DNA of 41,378 nt, taken from IMG/VR virus record IMGVR_UViG_3300009597_000028, positions 1-41,378 of that record, one strand, 5' to 3'. Of this stretch, positions 8,843-17,346 are shown one piece after another; the first letter of the stretch is position 1; every line of letters begins with the position of its first letter. Below the pieces are notes generated by a model. It did not search any database. It was not told the DNA's origin and was given only the letters and a program-made list of their open reading frames with translations. A program made the position numbers and the translations under genes. The DNA is from a virus.

Positions 8843-9169
8843 TTAGTAACCTTCAGGTTCATAATTACCACCGACTCCCATAATTGGACTCATTTCTGGG
8901 TCATCACTATAACCTGCATCACCCATTTCTTCCTGTTTTGCTCGAAGCATTTCTAGTTCTGCTTCTTCATCATCAGTCATGGCCTCTTGGTCACCACCCT
9001 TATATTTCTGGATATACTTATCTTCTAGTTCTTGTAATCTAACCGCCATAGGGTCATTAGGGTCAGGTGCAGTTCTGCCTCCACCCTCTGCTCTAGGGTT
9101 AAAGCCTTCTCCCTCTCTAACTGCTGTTCCGGGGTCTAAGTGTAAAGCACCTCTCATAGGCATATTCAT
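8843..9169 (-). CDS. Small acidic capsid-proximal protein with RGALH and [11 protein letters not shown] motifs
   Basis: A protein of 108 aa directly downstream of the capsid gene and its terminator hairpin, with Shine-Dalgarno GGAG before the ATG. Residues 6-21 read [16 protein letters not shown]. The second half of this ([11 protein letters not shown]) recurs in the 1,501-aa internal protein. The middle contains DPNDP and a coiled-coil-prone helix (RLQELEDKYIQKYKG), and the rest is acidic and disordered. A decoration or ejection-linked role is possible but not shown. Confidence 0.7.
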   Translation of the reverse strand: MNMPMRGALHLDPGTAVREGEGFNPRAEGGGRTAPDPNDPMAVRLQELEDKYIQKYKGGDQEAMTDDEEAELEMLRAKQEEMGDAGYSDDPEMSPIMGVGGNYEPEGY

Positions 9170-9180
9170 AAAATCTCCTT

Positions 9181-9207
9181 AAAAAAGGGGCCACTAAGAC
9201 CCCTTTA
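9181..9207 (-). terminator. Rho-independent terminator behind the capsid gene
   Basis: On the minus strand AAAGGGGTC-TTAGT-GGCCCCTTTTTT forms a six-pair GC stem with a five-base loop and a T6 tract, immediately after the capsid stop codon. Genes continue downstream without an obvious new promoter, so partial read-through is likely. That would raise capsid mRNA over downstream genes. Confidence 0.8.
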
Positions 9208-9209
9208 AT

Positions 9210-10292
9210 TTAAACTCTCAGTCCAGTTATGATTCCACATGATTGCGGAGCCAACACCTTAAAGGTTAGTTCAGACACAATCATTCTTTCTTCAGAGTCC
9301 CCTATCTTTGATAGTTGCTCAGTCTTTGGCTGTCTTAGATAGCAAACATCAATGTATTCAGGGTCTACTAAGAAAATATCGTTGGCTGGGGCTATTACGG
9401 AGGCAGTAGCAGTTTGGGCCGCTTCACCTTTGTTCATAAATCTGTTAAGAACAACTGAAAGTTCCCCATACGGAGTTACATAAACATCCACCACATTAAC
9501 CAGTTTGGTTTGTTGTAATGAATCTCTATATCTTCCTGCCATACCAACACCAGTTCCACTAAGTGCTAGACTGGCTATGGCGTTTGCCATTAGACCAGTT
9601 ACCATCATAATGGAAGGCTCTCCACCATTTCTCCATACTTGTTCCATAGCTAGATTTATGGTTTTTTCTGAGATTGGGCCATAATTTACAGGTGTACCAA
9701 CAGGGTCCACAAGACCTTGGTCATAGGTAGTATCATATCCCAATGGATTGTTTATTACCTGCCATTTGAAGTTACCCATAGTCCTGATACCAGTAGTTCC
9801 GTTAGTGCTCGGATACACCGCTAGATTCCCTGTATAACCACCAACAGGTGCTTGGGATTTACCACAGATAGTGGCCTCAATATCCCTTTTCATTTCCTGT
9901 GCTTTCTTGGTCATTTGATAGGCCATTTCTGAGGTTCTACCAAACCAGTCTACCGACTCAGCAGTACCAGAAACTGAGATTTTCTTCTTAAAAATCTGAG
10001 TTACGTTCATCTGCCGTTTAACTTCCAAGGCAGCAGCATCAGCTTCAGTACCTACTACGGTTCCTATGTTAGCTGCTGTATCACCTTCCACATCACCTGT
10101 TTTTAGCTGTTCTGGTGCTAAATCATCCAAGAACCATCCAACTTCGATATTCTTAGTTGATGACCTCTTGGATAGAGATAGCATAGGTGTTTTAGTCGGT
10201 GCTAGGTTATAAATAATATCTGCAAATTCTTCTTTTATCTGCTTTTGGGGTACGTTTTTTGTATCCCCAGCATATGTAGTTGTCCTAATCAT
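9210..10292 (-). CDS. Major capsid protein, SU10 type
   Basis: A protein of 360 aa, a normal length for SU10_MCP-family (formerly DUF5309) capsid proteins. The N-terminal pattern (ADIIYNLAPTKTPMLSL at about 25-41, then VGWFLDDLAP near 51-60) is typical, as are the helix-rich QMTKKAQEMKRDIEATICG segment and the late FLVDPEYIDVCYLRQP stretch. A very strong GGGAGG site precedes ATG. Scaffold lies 2 bp upstream and a terminator follows, as expected for the most abundant virion protein. Confidence 0.88.
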   Translation of the reverse strand: MIRTTTYAGDTKNVPQKQIKEEFADIIYNLAPTKTPMLSLSKRSSTKNIEVGWFLDDLAPEQLKTGDVEGDTAANIGTVVGTEADAAALEVKRQMNVTQIFKKKISVSGTAESVDWFGRTSEMAYQMTKKAQEMKRDIEATICGKSQAPVGGYTGNLAVYPSTNGTTGIRTMGNFKWQVINNPLGYDTTYDQGLVDPVGTPVNYGPISEKTINLAMEQVWRNGGEPSIMMVTGLMANAIASLALSGTGVGMAGRYRDSLQQTKLVNVVDVYVTPYGELSVVLNRFMNKGEAAQTATASVIAPANDIFLVDPEYIDVCYLRQPKTEQLSKIGDSEERMIVSELTFKVLAPQSCGIITGLRV

Positions 10293-10294
10293 AC

Positions 10295-11257
10295 TTACCT
10301 CCCAGTAAGAAATTCTTGCATGGCCATTTCACCATCTGCCCTACTACCAGTAGTTTTTAGCCTACCGATAGCTGAGTTTTTCTTTGATAAGAACTGACCT
10401 TTGCTGTTCCTACCGAAAGACATTGACGGTTGACCTGCCACTTTTGTTGTTTTAACTCCTGTACTCATATCAAACATCCTGGCCTTATGAAGTGCTTTGA
10501 ACATACTAGGGTCTGTAGATTGCAATAATTGCTGTCTACTTAGACCTGTACTTACTCCGTAATCTATAAGTTTGTAATAAGTTTCGTTATTCCAATTCTT
10601 AAAGGTACTTTGTAAGTTCCGTATCGCTCCTTGAGCGGCCACACTTCTTTTGGCCTGTACTTGTTCATTTACTTGTTGAAAGAATTGCTTGGCCTGGTCC
10701 TCAGTACGCCTTAGATTATCTATGGCGGCATGATAATTAGCTTGGTGTTTTATGTATTCAACAGGTGCTTCGTTCGCCATCCGTTGCCAATCTACACCCT
10801 CGTAATTTACGACCTCATCTCTAGCAGCTTTTGTTAAAAGTCCCAGTCCTGCGGCATATTGCTTTTGCATTTCCTGAGTCTGGGATGCCAGTTGCTCAGT
10901 CTGCTTACGCTTTTGTGCCAGTTCTTGGGTCTTTTTAGTGTAATCTTGGGATTTCATAAATCCCTCTTTCCACTCTCTAGCTGGCCTAGCTATTCCATCA
11001 ATCTCAATAAGTGCTTCTAAGGGTCCGGCCCCGGTGTCTGCACCATTTTCACCTTCTGCTTGATAAGGTTGGTCTGATGACTCCTTAAATTCTAGCAGTT
11101 CGCCTTCTGTTGTATGAGTAGGTTGTCCTGTAACCTTCGGAGCACTTGGAGTTCCCTCTGTACTCTCTTGGTTAAGCAAGTTCTGCATACTCTTACTAGA
11201 TTCATCAATAGACTCCGTTGGTTTTGCCGCAGGTTGGTCTACTACTGTAGTTTCCAT
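10295..11257 (-). CDS. Capsid scaffolding protein
   Basis: From ATG 11257 (AAAAGGGGA eight bases upstream) the product is 320 aa; a GTG at 11284 would add nine residues but has no good ribosome site. It has an acidic, disordered N-terminus, then a segment ending ARPAREWKEGFMKSQDY followed by TKKTQELAQKRKQ. A long coiled coil (about 105-205) and a basic C-terminus complete it. This layout and the position between portal and capsid genes match phage scaffolds that template the procapsid. Confidence 0.82.
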   Translation of the reverse strand: METTVVDQPAAKPTESIDESSKSMQNLLNQESTEGTPSAPKVTGQPTHTTEGELLEFKESSDQPYQAEGENGADTGAGPLEALIEIDGIARPAREWKEGFMKSQDYTKKTQELAQKRKQTEQLASQTQEMQKQYAAGLGLLTKAARDEVVNYEGVDWQRMANEAPVEYIKHQANYHAAIDNLRRTEDQAKQFFQQVNEQVQAKRSVAAQGAIRNLQSTFKNWNNETYYKLIDYGVSTGLSRQQLLQSTDPSMFKALHKARMFDMSTGVKTTKVAGQPSMSFGRNSKGQFLSKKNSAIGRLKTTGSRADGEMAMQEFLTGR

Positions 11258-11302
11258 TATAATATCCCCTTTTAAAATATCCACATTATTTTGTGGTTTA
11301 TG

Positions 11303-11551
11303 TCATTTTTTATTCTCTTTAGCCATATCACCTTCATTAATCATCCCATGTAATTTAAGTACGAACATATCTATACCATGTTTCATATAGGCTATTTTAT
11401 CCCGATTCAATTTGTCGTCATTGGCGAAAATTCTGACTATTAGTTCTTCGGTTATCTCCGAGAATACACGCTCTATTATAGGGTGTTTTAATAGCTTTTT
11501 AGCCTCATCACCATCACCTACTTTGTCCTTATCCGTTCTTTTATCTTCCAT
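11303..11551 (-). CDS. Hypothetical helical protein, 82 aa
   Basis: A charged protein (MEDKRTDKDKVGDGDEAKK) predicted to be mostly helical, with IIERVFSEITEELIVRIF in the middle and no catalytic motif. It starts 11 bp inside the upstream 85-aa gene and lies between portal and scaffold, so it is probably an assembly accessory protein. Function not recognised. Confidence 0.7.
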   Translation of the reverse strand: MEDKRTDKDKVGDGDEAKKLLKHPIIERVFSEITEELIVRIFANDDKLNRDKIAYMKHGIDMFVLKLHGMINEGDMAKENKK

Positions 11552-11798
11552 TTGGTACTCCCAATCTCCATCTGACCCATGCTGCCTTCTTATCTTTGAG
11601 GTTATAACTGTCTATTTCTGCCCTTAGTGAAGCTACCTCCTTCTGAAGTTTAGCTATAAGTTCGTCCTTTTCTATAATATCGTCTTTCTTAGCAATTCTT
11701 GCTCTGTTCGGAATCCTTTTAATATCCTCATCTTTAACTCCAGCTTTCTTCCTGACATTGGGTAATTTATTAATATCACCCTTAATTTCTATACTCAT
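11541..11798 (-). CDS. Hypothetical coiled-coil protein, 85 aa
   Basis: A basic, Lys/Ile-rich N-terminus is followed by a clear heptad stretch (KDELIAKLQKEVASLRAEI) and a short Trp-containing tail. The start overlaps the portal stop by 4 bp, indicating coupling to portal translation. It could be an oligomeric assembly factor; nothing more specific can be supported. Confidence 0.7.
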   Translation of the reverse strand: MSIEIKGDINKLPNVRKKAGVKDEDIKRIPNRARIAKKDDIIEKDELIAKLQKEVASLRAEIDSYNLKDKKAAWVRWRLGVPNGR

Positions 11799-14197
11799 AT
11801 ACCAGTACCTCCTGCTCGTTTAATTGCTAGTTCTTCTTCTGCTATTCTTATTTGTTCTCGTTTATACCAATCATCTGTTCGTGCCATTTTCTCTTTAATC
11901 CTCAGGTCAGCCGCATCTTTTGCCAGTTTATCGGTATGTTCTTCCTGAGATAGCTGAATCTTAGTTGTATCCTCAATATGCTGATTTTTTGCCTTCTGTT
12001 CATTGGTTTGAGCACTTGCCATTAGTGATTGTGCTTGTGCCTGTTTCAGATTCGCTTCTAGGGTCATCATACCGTCTTGTAGCTGCATTTGACGTTTCTG
12101 AATCTCATTCTGTGCTTGCATAGCTGCTTGATACTGAGGAGAGGCAGGATTCATTAATAGATGGTCCCTACAGTCTATATTCATATATTCCATCATCTTC
12201 ATCATCAGAACATACTGCTGTTCAGTACCGTAATTTACCATTAGGCCTGGAGTTTGTCTTAGTAGGTTGTGGACCATCATAAGACTATTAATCTGCTCCT
12301 TCTGTTCCATAGGGGTCAGAGCAACCCTAATGGACATATCCAATCTCTGTTTGAAGGTAGCAGGGTTTACAGGTATAAATTGACCACTTAATTGGACAAA
12401 TTTCTCCGTCTTATCATAGGTCATACCTATTCGGTGAATGGCTATTAGAAGTGGTTTTAAGGTGTTTTCAGCGAAATGCTTGGCAAACATCATTAGTCTG
12501 CGGTTAGCGGCAGTAGTTAGTGCCTGAATGGTATCAAAGCTGTTCTGTTTAGATATGGCATCCTTCTCCATACCCTGAGCCAGTCTTGTAGCACCAGTAG
12601 CTTCTTCCTTATCACCTTCCAACATTTCCAGAACTTGGAAGGAAGCTGGGTTTAACTGGGTGATAGGTAAAGGCATTACAGCATCCATCTTGGTTACATT
12701 GACTATAACTCCAGGCCTATTATCCACTAGGTCCTTGGGATTTCTAATAAACCCTAGGTCTGCTAGGTATCTACCAGTATTGGTTGCCACCATGTTGTCA
12801 ATAATTTGACGTTCGATAGTTGATTTGGACTTCTGTATACCCCAAATAACATCAGGGATAGATAGTCCATGAAACTTGTATGGTTGAGGATATGGGGTAA
12901 ATACCTCTAAAGGTATCTCCTCCACCTGTTCCATACCAAGTATCTCCTCATCAGCATAGAATAATTGCCATAACTCCGTTATACCATCCCCATCCATGTC
13001 TATCTTCCGATATACTTCATAAACGAGTGTTGTACGCCTGTCCTTGGCAGAGTCATTCCATATATCTTTAAAGGTCCCATCATGTTCGTGTCTAGCATCT
13101 ACTTCCGCCCTATCACGCCATTCTAGCTGGGTATCACCAAAGGATAGTTCATCTATGGTTTCAGCATCCCATCCCATTTCCAAACATTCACTTTTTGTCA
13201 TTCTGTTTCTAATGGCACAGAACTTTGTATTCTTTAAGTCCTCAGCATTGTCCTCTATGATGAAATCCTCAGGTTTGATATTCATTATATGAACGTGTGA
13301 GGTATCCATCATTCTGGTGATTTCACCTGAAAAGACCATTATCTGTTGCATACCTACTGGCTGCATATTAGGCTGTTGTCCCTGTTGCATAGGAGGTCCA
13401 CCCTGCATAGGGGGAACACCTGAGGAACCTTGAGGTGGAGCACCTGTAGGCATAGGAGGAGCACCCATTGGAGGTCCTCCTTGAGGTGGCATCCCCTGCG
13501 GTGGAGCCTGTGGGTTCATTGGTGGGGCTTGTTGTGGATTTGGTGGTGGAGTAGGTCTTGCACCCCCCATTTGCGTAGGTGGGGCGTTTATTGGTTGATT
13601 CTGAGGCACAGGCTGACCGGGGGCCATTATCGGAACATTCTTTATAGTCTGCTGATAGTTTCTAAGTTCTACATTTGGGTCCGATAATAGAGCTTGAAGT
13701 TCATCTTCCTCTATCTCATCAAATCTCTCTATGGAGTAGGATTTTTCCTGCTTCCACCACCGTTTTATAAGCCCATTCTTGGCTATAAACCCGTCATGGA
13801 AAGCATCATGTATAATCTTATAACCATTGTTTTCTCGGTAGAATACATGGTTTACATAGGCAGTTGCCTGTTTAGCTGGATAGTAATCTTGGACGTTTAT
13901 TGGCGTGAAATAGACCACATTTTCGTTTTGGGTGAAAGTTTCCAGACAAATTGACTTAGCGGTTTCGACAACATTGAATACGTCCTTGGAAACGTGCTGG
14001 GACTTTCCTTCAGGACCTGCACCAATATCGTCACCGTAGTAATACTGGTAGCCTCTCGCTCTCTGCTGTGAAACATACGACCTGTCAAAATCTTCTGCTT
14101 CATCTATATCCCTTTGTATTAAGGCGGATAATTCCTCCCTAGTTAGTGGCTCTCCCTTCTCAGAAACCTTCTCACTATAATCACCTTCTAAATTCAT
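11795..14197 (-). CDS. Portal protein with Pro/Gly/Met-rich insert
   Basis: A protein of 800 aa, in the size range of P22-like and related podoviral portals. The N-terminal half has the usual GYQYYYGDD, NVVETAKSICLETF and AFHDGFIAKNGLIKRWW segments. The middle has the stem-region pattern FHGLSIPDVIWGIQKSKSTI. The C-terminus is a long helical, Gln-rich barrel-like region. Residues about 191-286 are an unusual low-complexity insert of PPQG, PPMG and QGQQ units, after which the fold resumes (MVFSGEITRMMDTSHVHI). The gene lies 10 bp downstream of terL. It forms the DNA entry channel and terminase dock. Confidence 0.87.
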   Translation of the reverse strand: MNLEGDYSEKVSEKGEPLTREELSALIQRDIDEAEDFDRSYVSQQRARGYQYYYGDDIGAGPEGKSQHVSKDVFNVVETAKSICLETFTQNENVVYFTPINVQDYYPAKQATAYVNHVFYRENNGYKIIHDAFHDGFIAKNGLIKRWWKQEKSYSIERFDEIEEDELQALLSDPNVELRNYQQTIKNVPIMAPGQPVPQNQPINAPPTQMGGARPTPPPNPQQAPPMNPQAPPQGMPPQGGPPMGAPPMPTGAPPQGSSGVPPMQGGPPMQQGQQPNMQPVGMQQIMVFSGEITRMMDTSHVHIMNIKPEDFIIEDNAEDLKNTKFCAIRNRMTKSECLEMGWDAETIDELSFGDTQLEWRDRAEVDARHEHDGTFKDIWNDSAKDRRTTLVYEVYRKIDMDGDGITELWQLFYADEEILGMEQVEEIPLEVFTPYPQPYKFHGLSIPDVIWGIQKSKSTIERQIIDNMVATNTGRYLADLGFIRNPKDLVDNRPGVIVNVTKMDAVMPLPITQLNPASFQVLEMLEGDKEEATGATRLAQGMEKDAISKQNSFDTIQALTTAANRRLMMFAKHFAENTLKPLLIAIHRIGMTYDKTEKFVQLSGQFIPVNPATFKQRLDMSIRVALTPMEQKEQINSLMMVHNLLRQTPGLMVNYGTEQQYVLMMKMMEYMNIDCRDHLLMNPASPQYQAAMQAQNEIQKRQMQLQDGMMTLEANLKQAQAQSLMASAQTNEQKAKNQHIEDTTKIQLSQEEHTDKLAKDAADLRIKEKMARTDDWYKREQIRIAEEELAIKRAGGTGI
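13340..13627 (-). repeat. Low-complexity Pro/Gly/Gln/Met insert in the portal gene
   Basis: This encodes portal residues about 191-286, built from irregular APPQG, GPPMG and PPMNP-like units. No stop or frame break is present and flanking sequence is ordinary portal, so it is an in-frame insertion. Composition is markedly richer in C (plus strand G) than the surrounding gene. Confidence 0.85.
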
Positions 14198-14207
14198 TAT
14201 TCACCAC

Positions 14208-15674
14208 CTAATAGTTTAGCTCAGGGTAGAGTACACCTGTATACTCCTGACCCAATTCAGATTTTTTTTGACCAAATCTTGGCACACTTATAACAGCATA
14301 TCTGGTAGCATCCATCAGGTCATCCCCATCTTTGACGATTTTACCATTTCTAGGATTCCTATGATACTTTCTATACTCGTCAAACCACTCATGAAAATGC
14401 TTAAACACCTTTAATCGTCCTTCTTGCATCCGAAGTTCTAATTCCATAATTCCCGGCTCAACAAAATTAGTGTCGTCAGGATTAGAAAAGGGTCTATACA
14501 TATTAACTCCAGCGTCCACATAATAGCTTTTAAGGGTTTCACCAGAGCCTTTTTCACGATTTTCCCCATCATGGGGATATATTACCCTAATTTGTTTCTG
14601 TTTTTTATAAATTCTATGGGCGTGTTGAGGAGGAACCTCATTACTTGCCCGGAATCCGTCATATATATAGATAACATCCCTATCCACATCATGGGCAACG
14701 AACACACAGGCGAAGGGGTGTCGAATACCAAAATCACAGGCAGCTAGTAGTCTGAAATGGTTAGGTATCTCAAAAGGGTCTATTAGTAGTTCATCTTCTG
14801 GTGTTTTGAATACTTGGGTATCACCGAAGTTAGGGATACCTTGGGTTTTAGCGGATATTAGGTGTCTGGGGATGGCCTTTAGTAGTTGTTGCTTGGTTTT
14901 CTCATCTAAGTGGGGTGCTCTATCCCATCCTACGGTCATAACGAACTGGCCATCTGACCTCTTATTCAAGAGCATATCGACCAGTTCCGTTACGCCATTT
15001 TCAGGTGTAAACGTAAGCACCACAAAGCCCCCTTTATTCTTGTTCCCAGTTGCAGTTCTGGCAAGACATTCGGCATAGAACTTCATAGGGTCATAGCTAG
15101 GTTCCTCATCTATCATAATCCAATCTAGGGACATACCACGAATAATGGCCGGACCCTGTTCGTATGAACGGAAAAGTAGCTTACTATATCCGCCATTTTT
15201 GTGCTTAATATGAATCTCTTTCAGTAGGTTTTTAGTACCTGTGGATGTAATATATGGACCCAATTTCTCGGTAGGTATGAGTCCTTGACCCATAAACTTA
15301 CCTTCCAACAGGTCAATTTCACCAATTAGCTTATATTGAAGCACATCCCTTATCTGGTCCCCGGTGATTCCACAGGCCATAGCGGTAATAGCACCGTCAA
15401 ATCGGTATCCGTCATACCAATGGGGATAGTCCCCAGTTAGGTGATAGGAGAGCATAGAACAGGAAATCTCGGTTTTACCAACCCTATTAGCGGCAAAAAG
15501 TGCCAGTTGCTTGTTATCCTTAGTGGCTTCCACGAAATCAACCTGCCACTTATATGGGGCAAACCATTCAATAGAACGGTGTTTTTTGGCGGCCTTTAGT
15601 TCAGACTTGAGTTTTTCATACTTCTCAAGACCAAAACCCAACATTTCATCAGTATCATCAGGACCTTGGTTCAT
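14208..15674 (-). CDS. terL: Terminase large subunit
   Basis: A protein of 488 aa. The ATPase half has a Walker A-type loop AANRVGKTE (61-69), Walker B LDWIMIDEE (183-191) and a coupling motif LTFTPENG (220-227). The nuclease half has ACDFG (Asp 313), YPHDG (Asp 369) and a late GDDLMDATRY with candidate metal-binding acids (450-459). This is the normal two-domain packaging motor that docks on the portal and cuts concatemers. The start overlaps the upstream CxxC-HTH gene by 17 bp, with AGGA before ATG. An A8 run near the 3' end is in frame. Confidence 0.92.
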   Translation of the reverse strand: MNQGPDDTDEMLGFGLEKYEKLKSELKAAKKHRSIEWFAPYKWQVDFVEATKDNKQLALFAANRVGKTEISCSMLSYHLTGDYPHWYDGYRFDGAITAMACGITGDQIRDVLQYKLIGEIDLLEGKFMGQGLIPTEKLGPYITSTGTKNLLKEIHIKHKNGGYSKLLFRSYEQGPAIIRGMSLDWIMIDEEPSYDPMKFYAECLARTATGNKNKGGFVVLTFTPENGVTELVDMLLNKRSDGQFVMTVGWDRAPHLDEKTKQQLLKAIPRHLISAKTQGIPNFGDTQVFKTPEDELLIDPFEIPNHFRLLAACDFGIRHPFACVFVAHDVDRDVIYIYDGFRASNEVPPQHAHRIYKKQKQIRVIYPHDGENREKGSGETLKSYYVDAGVNMYRPFSNPDDTNFVEPGIMELELRMQEGRLKVFKHFHEWFDEYRKYHRNPRNGKIVKDGDDLMDATRYAVISVPRFGQKKSELGQEYTGVLYPELNY

Positions 15675-15861
15675 CTAATATCCTATATACCTTCTTAGCT
15701 TTCATCTTAAACAGGTATTTATATACGGTGGAGGAATTTATCCCCATTTGGAAGGCTATTTCCTTAGGTGGAACGTCCTGATTTACCAGTTGCTTGAACC
15801 TTTCAACGTCTATTTTTTCGTATCTGAATAGGTATGGCTTCTTACAATGAGGACATTTCAT
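15658..15861 (-). CDS. Small CxxC + helix-turn-helix protein
   Basis: A protein of 67 aa. It begins MKCPHCKKP (one CxxC pair) and continues into a helix-turn-helix of resolvase/sigma type (VPPKEIAFQMGINSSTVYKY). It is nested between the lipoprotein (20-bp overlap) and terL (17-bp overlap). It could be a DNA-binding packaging accessory or a late regulator. The second CxxC expected of a full zinc ribbon is missing, so metal binding would need dimerisation or other ligands. Confidence 0.7.
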   Translation of the reverse strand: MKCPHCKKPYLFRYEKIDVERFKQLVNQDVPPKEIAFQMGINSSTVYKYLFKMKAKKVYRILDEPRS

Positions 15862-16036
15862 ATTTCTCCTGTTTATCCTGACAATCTAGCCTTTCTTGAC
15901 CTTCGTATCTATCACAGTAGGTCTTATCTATAAGGTGATGGTGGCCATGTCCATGATGGTGTCTACGTCTGGACCTACCCCAAAAGGGTCCATGACAACT
16001 TGTAACCAGTAACATAACAATACATAACTTAATCAT
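15842..16036 (-). CDS. His-rich small lipoprotein
   Basis: A protein of 64 aa with a strong AGGAGG site before ATG. The N-terminus MIKLCIVMLLVTSCHG has a basic start, hydrophobic core and lipobox (LVTSC), so lipidation at Cys14 is expected. Next comes an Arg/His-rich stretch (RSRRRHHHGHGHHH) and a C-terminus with two more Cys. It lies between terminase genes. Phage lipoproteins of this size are usually outer spanins or superinfection-exclusion factors; the His-rich segment could bind metal. Which applies cannot be told from sequence. Confidence 0.75.
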   Translation of the reverse strand: MIKLCIVMLLVTSCHGPFWGRSRRRHHHGHGHHHLIDKTYCDRYEGQERLDCQDKQEKYEMSSL

Positions 16037-16045
16037 CTAAACCTC

Positions 16046-16327
16046 CTATGCTTTCCCCTTTGGTTTTTCTCTCATGTGCAGTATTCCTGCTGGTCTGCCG
16101 GGTAGTGGCCTCCTATTTCCAGGTTCTGGCTCAGGACCCTGCTCTATAAGAGGTCCGTATGGTTTCGCCTCCTGTTTCGCCTCCTCCTCAGCCAGCCAAT
16201 TCTTCATATACTGTTGAACAATATGCTCTATCTGGTTCTCAGGAGTACCCCTCTGCCGCAATAACTCCCTTGCCTTATTCATCCTTGTATAATTAGGGTC
16301 AAACTTAGGTATATCGTTTGGGTCCAT
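16046..16327 (-). CDS. Hypothetical protein with C-terminal GILHMRE motif
   Basis: A protein of 93 aa starting MDPNDIPKFDPN, with a helical middle (ARELLRQRG ... IEHIVQQYMKNWLAEEEAK) and a Pro-rich tail ending AGILHMREKPKGKA. DPND at the start and GILHMRE at the end echo the two small proteins next to the capsid gene. It follows terS by 8 bp. It could be a packaging or head-associated adaptor; no family recognised. Confidence 0.7.
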   Translation of the reverse strand: MDPNDIPKFDPNYTRMNKARELLRQRGTPENQIEHIVQQYMKNWLAEEEAKQEAKPYGPLIEQGPEPEPGNRRPLPGRPAGILHMREKPKGKA

Positions 16328-16335
16328 ATCTCCTC

Positions 16336-16965
16336 CTACTCGTCTATTAACTCCTCTATCTTATCTGATGGTACACCAATCTCTTTTAACTCATTAACAA
16401 TTTCACTTCTGGTCCTCGGTTTAACCTCCAGCTTATGGGTCATTTCTATCTCAGACTTGGGATTCCACCTACCTCTAGTCCTTAAGAAGAAGATAATGGA
16501 GTTATTATCCCCATTCCTTATCTTTTCCATCAATTTACCAGTCACCATGGCAATACATTCAGCAGTTCCAGTTTCAATGTCCTGTCTATAGTGCTTCCAC
16601 AGGGTAGGATTACTAATCCCCATACATTTAGCTATCTCATCATTAGGTATGCCGCCAATAACCAACATCCTTACCTTCAACCTAGTCCACTTAGTAGGAT
16701 GATGCCCTGACATATTAAGCTGGGGAAATCTCGGAAGCTGTCGCTCAACCCTAGGTAGCTTCATATCTGGGTCATAGAACTGATTAACATACCTTGGGTC
16801 CTCAATATCCTTAACCAAATCATCTAAACTACCCATCTTAGCTTCGGTATCAATCACTATTCCAACATCCTGCTCTAGGGGAACATCCAATATATTAGCA
16901 ATATGCTTATATTTGGTAATACATTCACCACTTATCAACTCTCCGTTACATACCTCACACCTCAT
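16336..16965 (-). CDS. terS: Terminase small subunit
   Basis: A protein of 209 aa. The central helix-turn-helix (about 94-126: RLKVRMLVIGGIPNDEIAK, then CMGISNPTLWKHYRQDI) and the following helices up to IIFFLRTRGRWNPKS match the usual small-terminase pattern, which binds the pac/cos site. The N-terminus adds a CEVC...C cluster (Cys 3, 6 and 15) that may bind zinc. It heads the packaging genes. The region before its start contains GAGCGAAGCGAG, without a classical Shine-Dalgarno site. Confidence 0.82.
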   Translation of the reverse strand: MRCEVCNGELISGECITKYKHIANILDVPLEQDVGIVIDTEAKMGSLDDLVKDIEDPRYVNQFYDPDMKLPRVERQLPRFPQLNMSGHHPTKWTRLKVRMLVIGGIPNDEIAKCMGISNPTLWKHYRQDIETGTAECIAMVTGKLMEKIRNGDNNSIIFFLRTRGRWNPKSEIEMTHKLEVKPRTRSEIVNELKEIGVPSDKIEELIDE

Positions 16966-17070
16966 AACTCGCTTCGCTCCCTCGGCTAAACCGAATAAAT
17001 CTCCATTTTTTAGAACTTAAGTCGCTGTAAGTACCCGTTACCCCATATAGGGTATATCATAGCTTTTCCA

Positions 17071-17244
17071 TCATAGTTCACCTATGAACTCCAATTCTTT
17101 ATTTATAGACCATTCGCTAACATTGATTGTTTTTCTGCCTGAGTAAATAAACCATGAAGGCTCAACACCTGTAATTTTTGCTGTTATTAAAAAAAGTACG
17201 TCTGACTCTGGGAAATACCAAATCTGACCTTCCTTAATTTTCAC
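17071..17244 (-). CDS. Hypothetical protein, 57 aa
   Basis: I place the start at GTG 17244 (GGAG eight bases upstream), giving MKIKEGQIWYFPESD; the frame is open to a TTG at 17259. The sequence is beta-rich (VLFLITAKITGVEPSWFIY) and resembles small SH3-like phage proteins, without a firm family. It is one of four short genes at the head of the minus-strand block. Confidence 0.6.
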   Translation of the reverse strand: MKIKEGQIWYFPESDVLFLITAKITGVEPSWFIYSGRKTINVSEWSINKELEFIGEL

Positions 17245-17268
17245 TCCACAATCTCCCAAGTTGATATG

Positions 17269-17346
17269 TTATGATACCAATATCTTGTTGATATCTTTTG
17301 ATACCAACTCACTCCTAAGTGCTTGCTTAGCTTCATCTGCGGTCAT
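17269..17346 (-). CDS. Tiny ORF, 25 aa, coupled to upstream gene
   Basis: ATG at 17346 overlaps the stop of the 64-aa gene by ATGA. The product starts MTADEAKQALRSELVSK and ends DINKILVS; it is amphipathic and helical. Evidence is the coupling and the lack of other coding in this gap. Function unknown. Confidence 0.4.
   Translation of the reverse strand: MTADEAKQALRSELVSKDINKILVS

Noticed and set aside
14250-14275. A8 run near the 3' end of the large terminase gene as a programmed frameshift site
   Set aside because: The zero frame continues to a normal stop with a plausible C-terminus, and the alternative frames give nothing recognisable.
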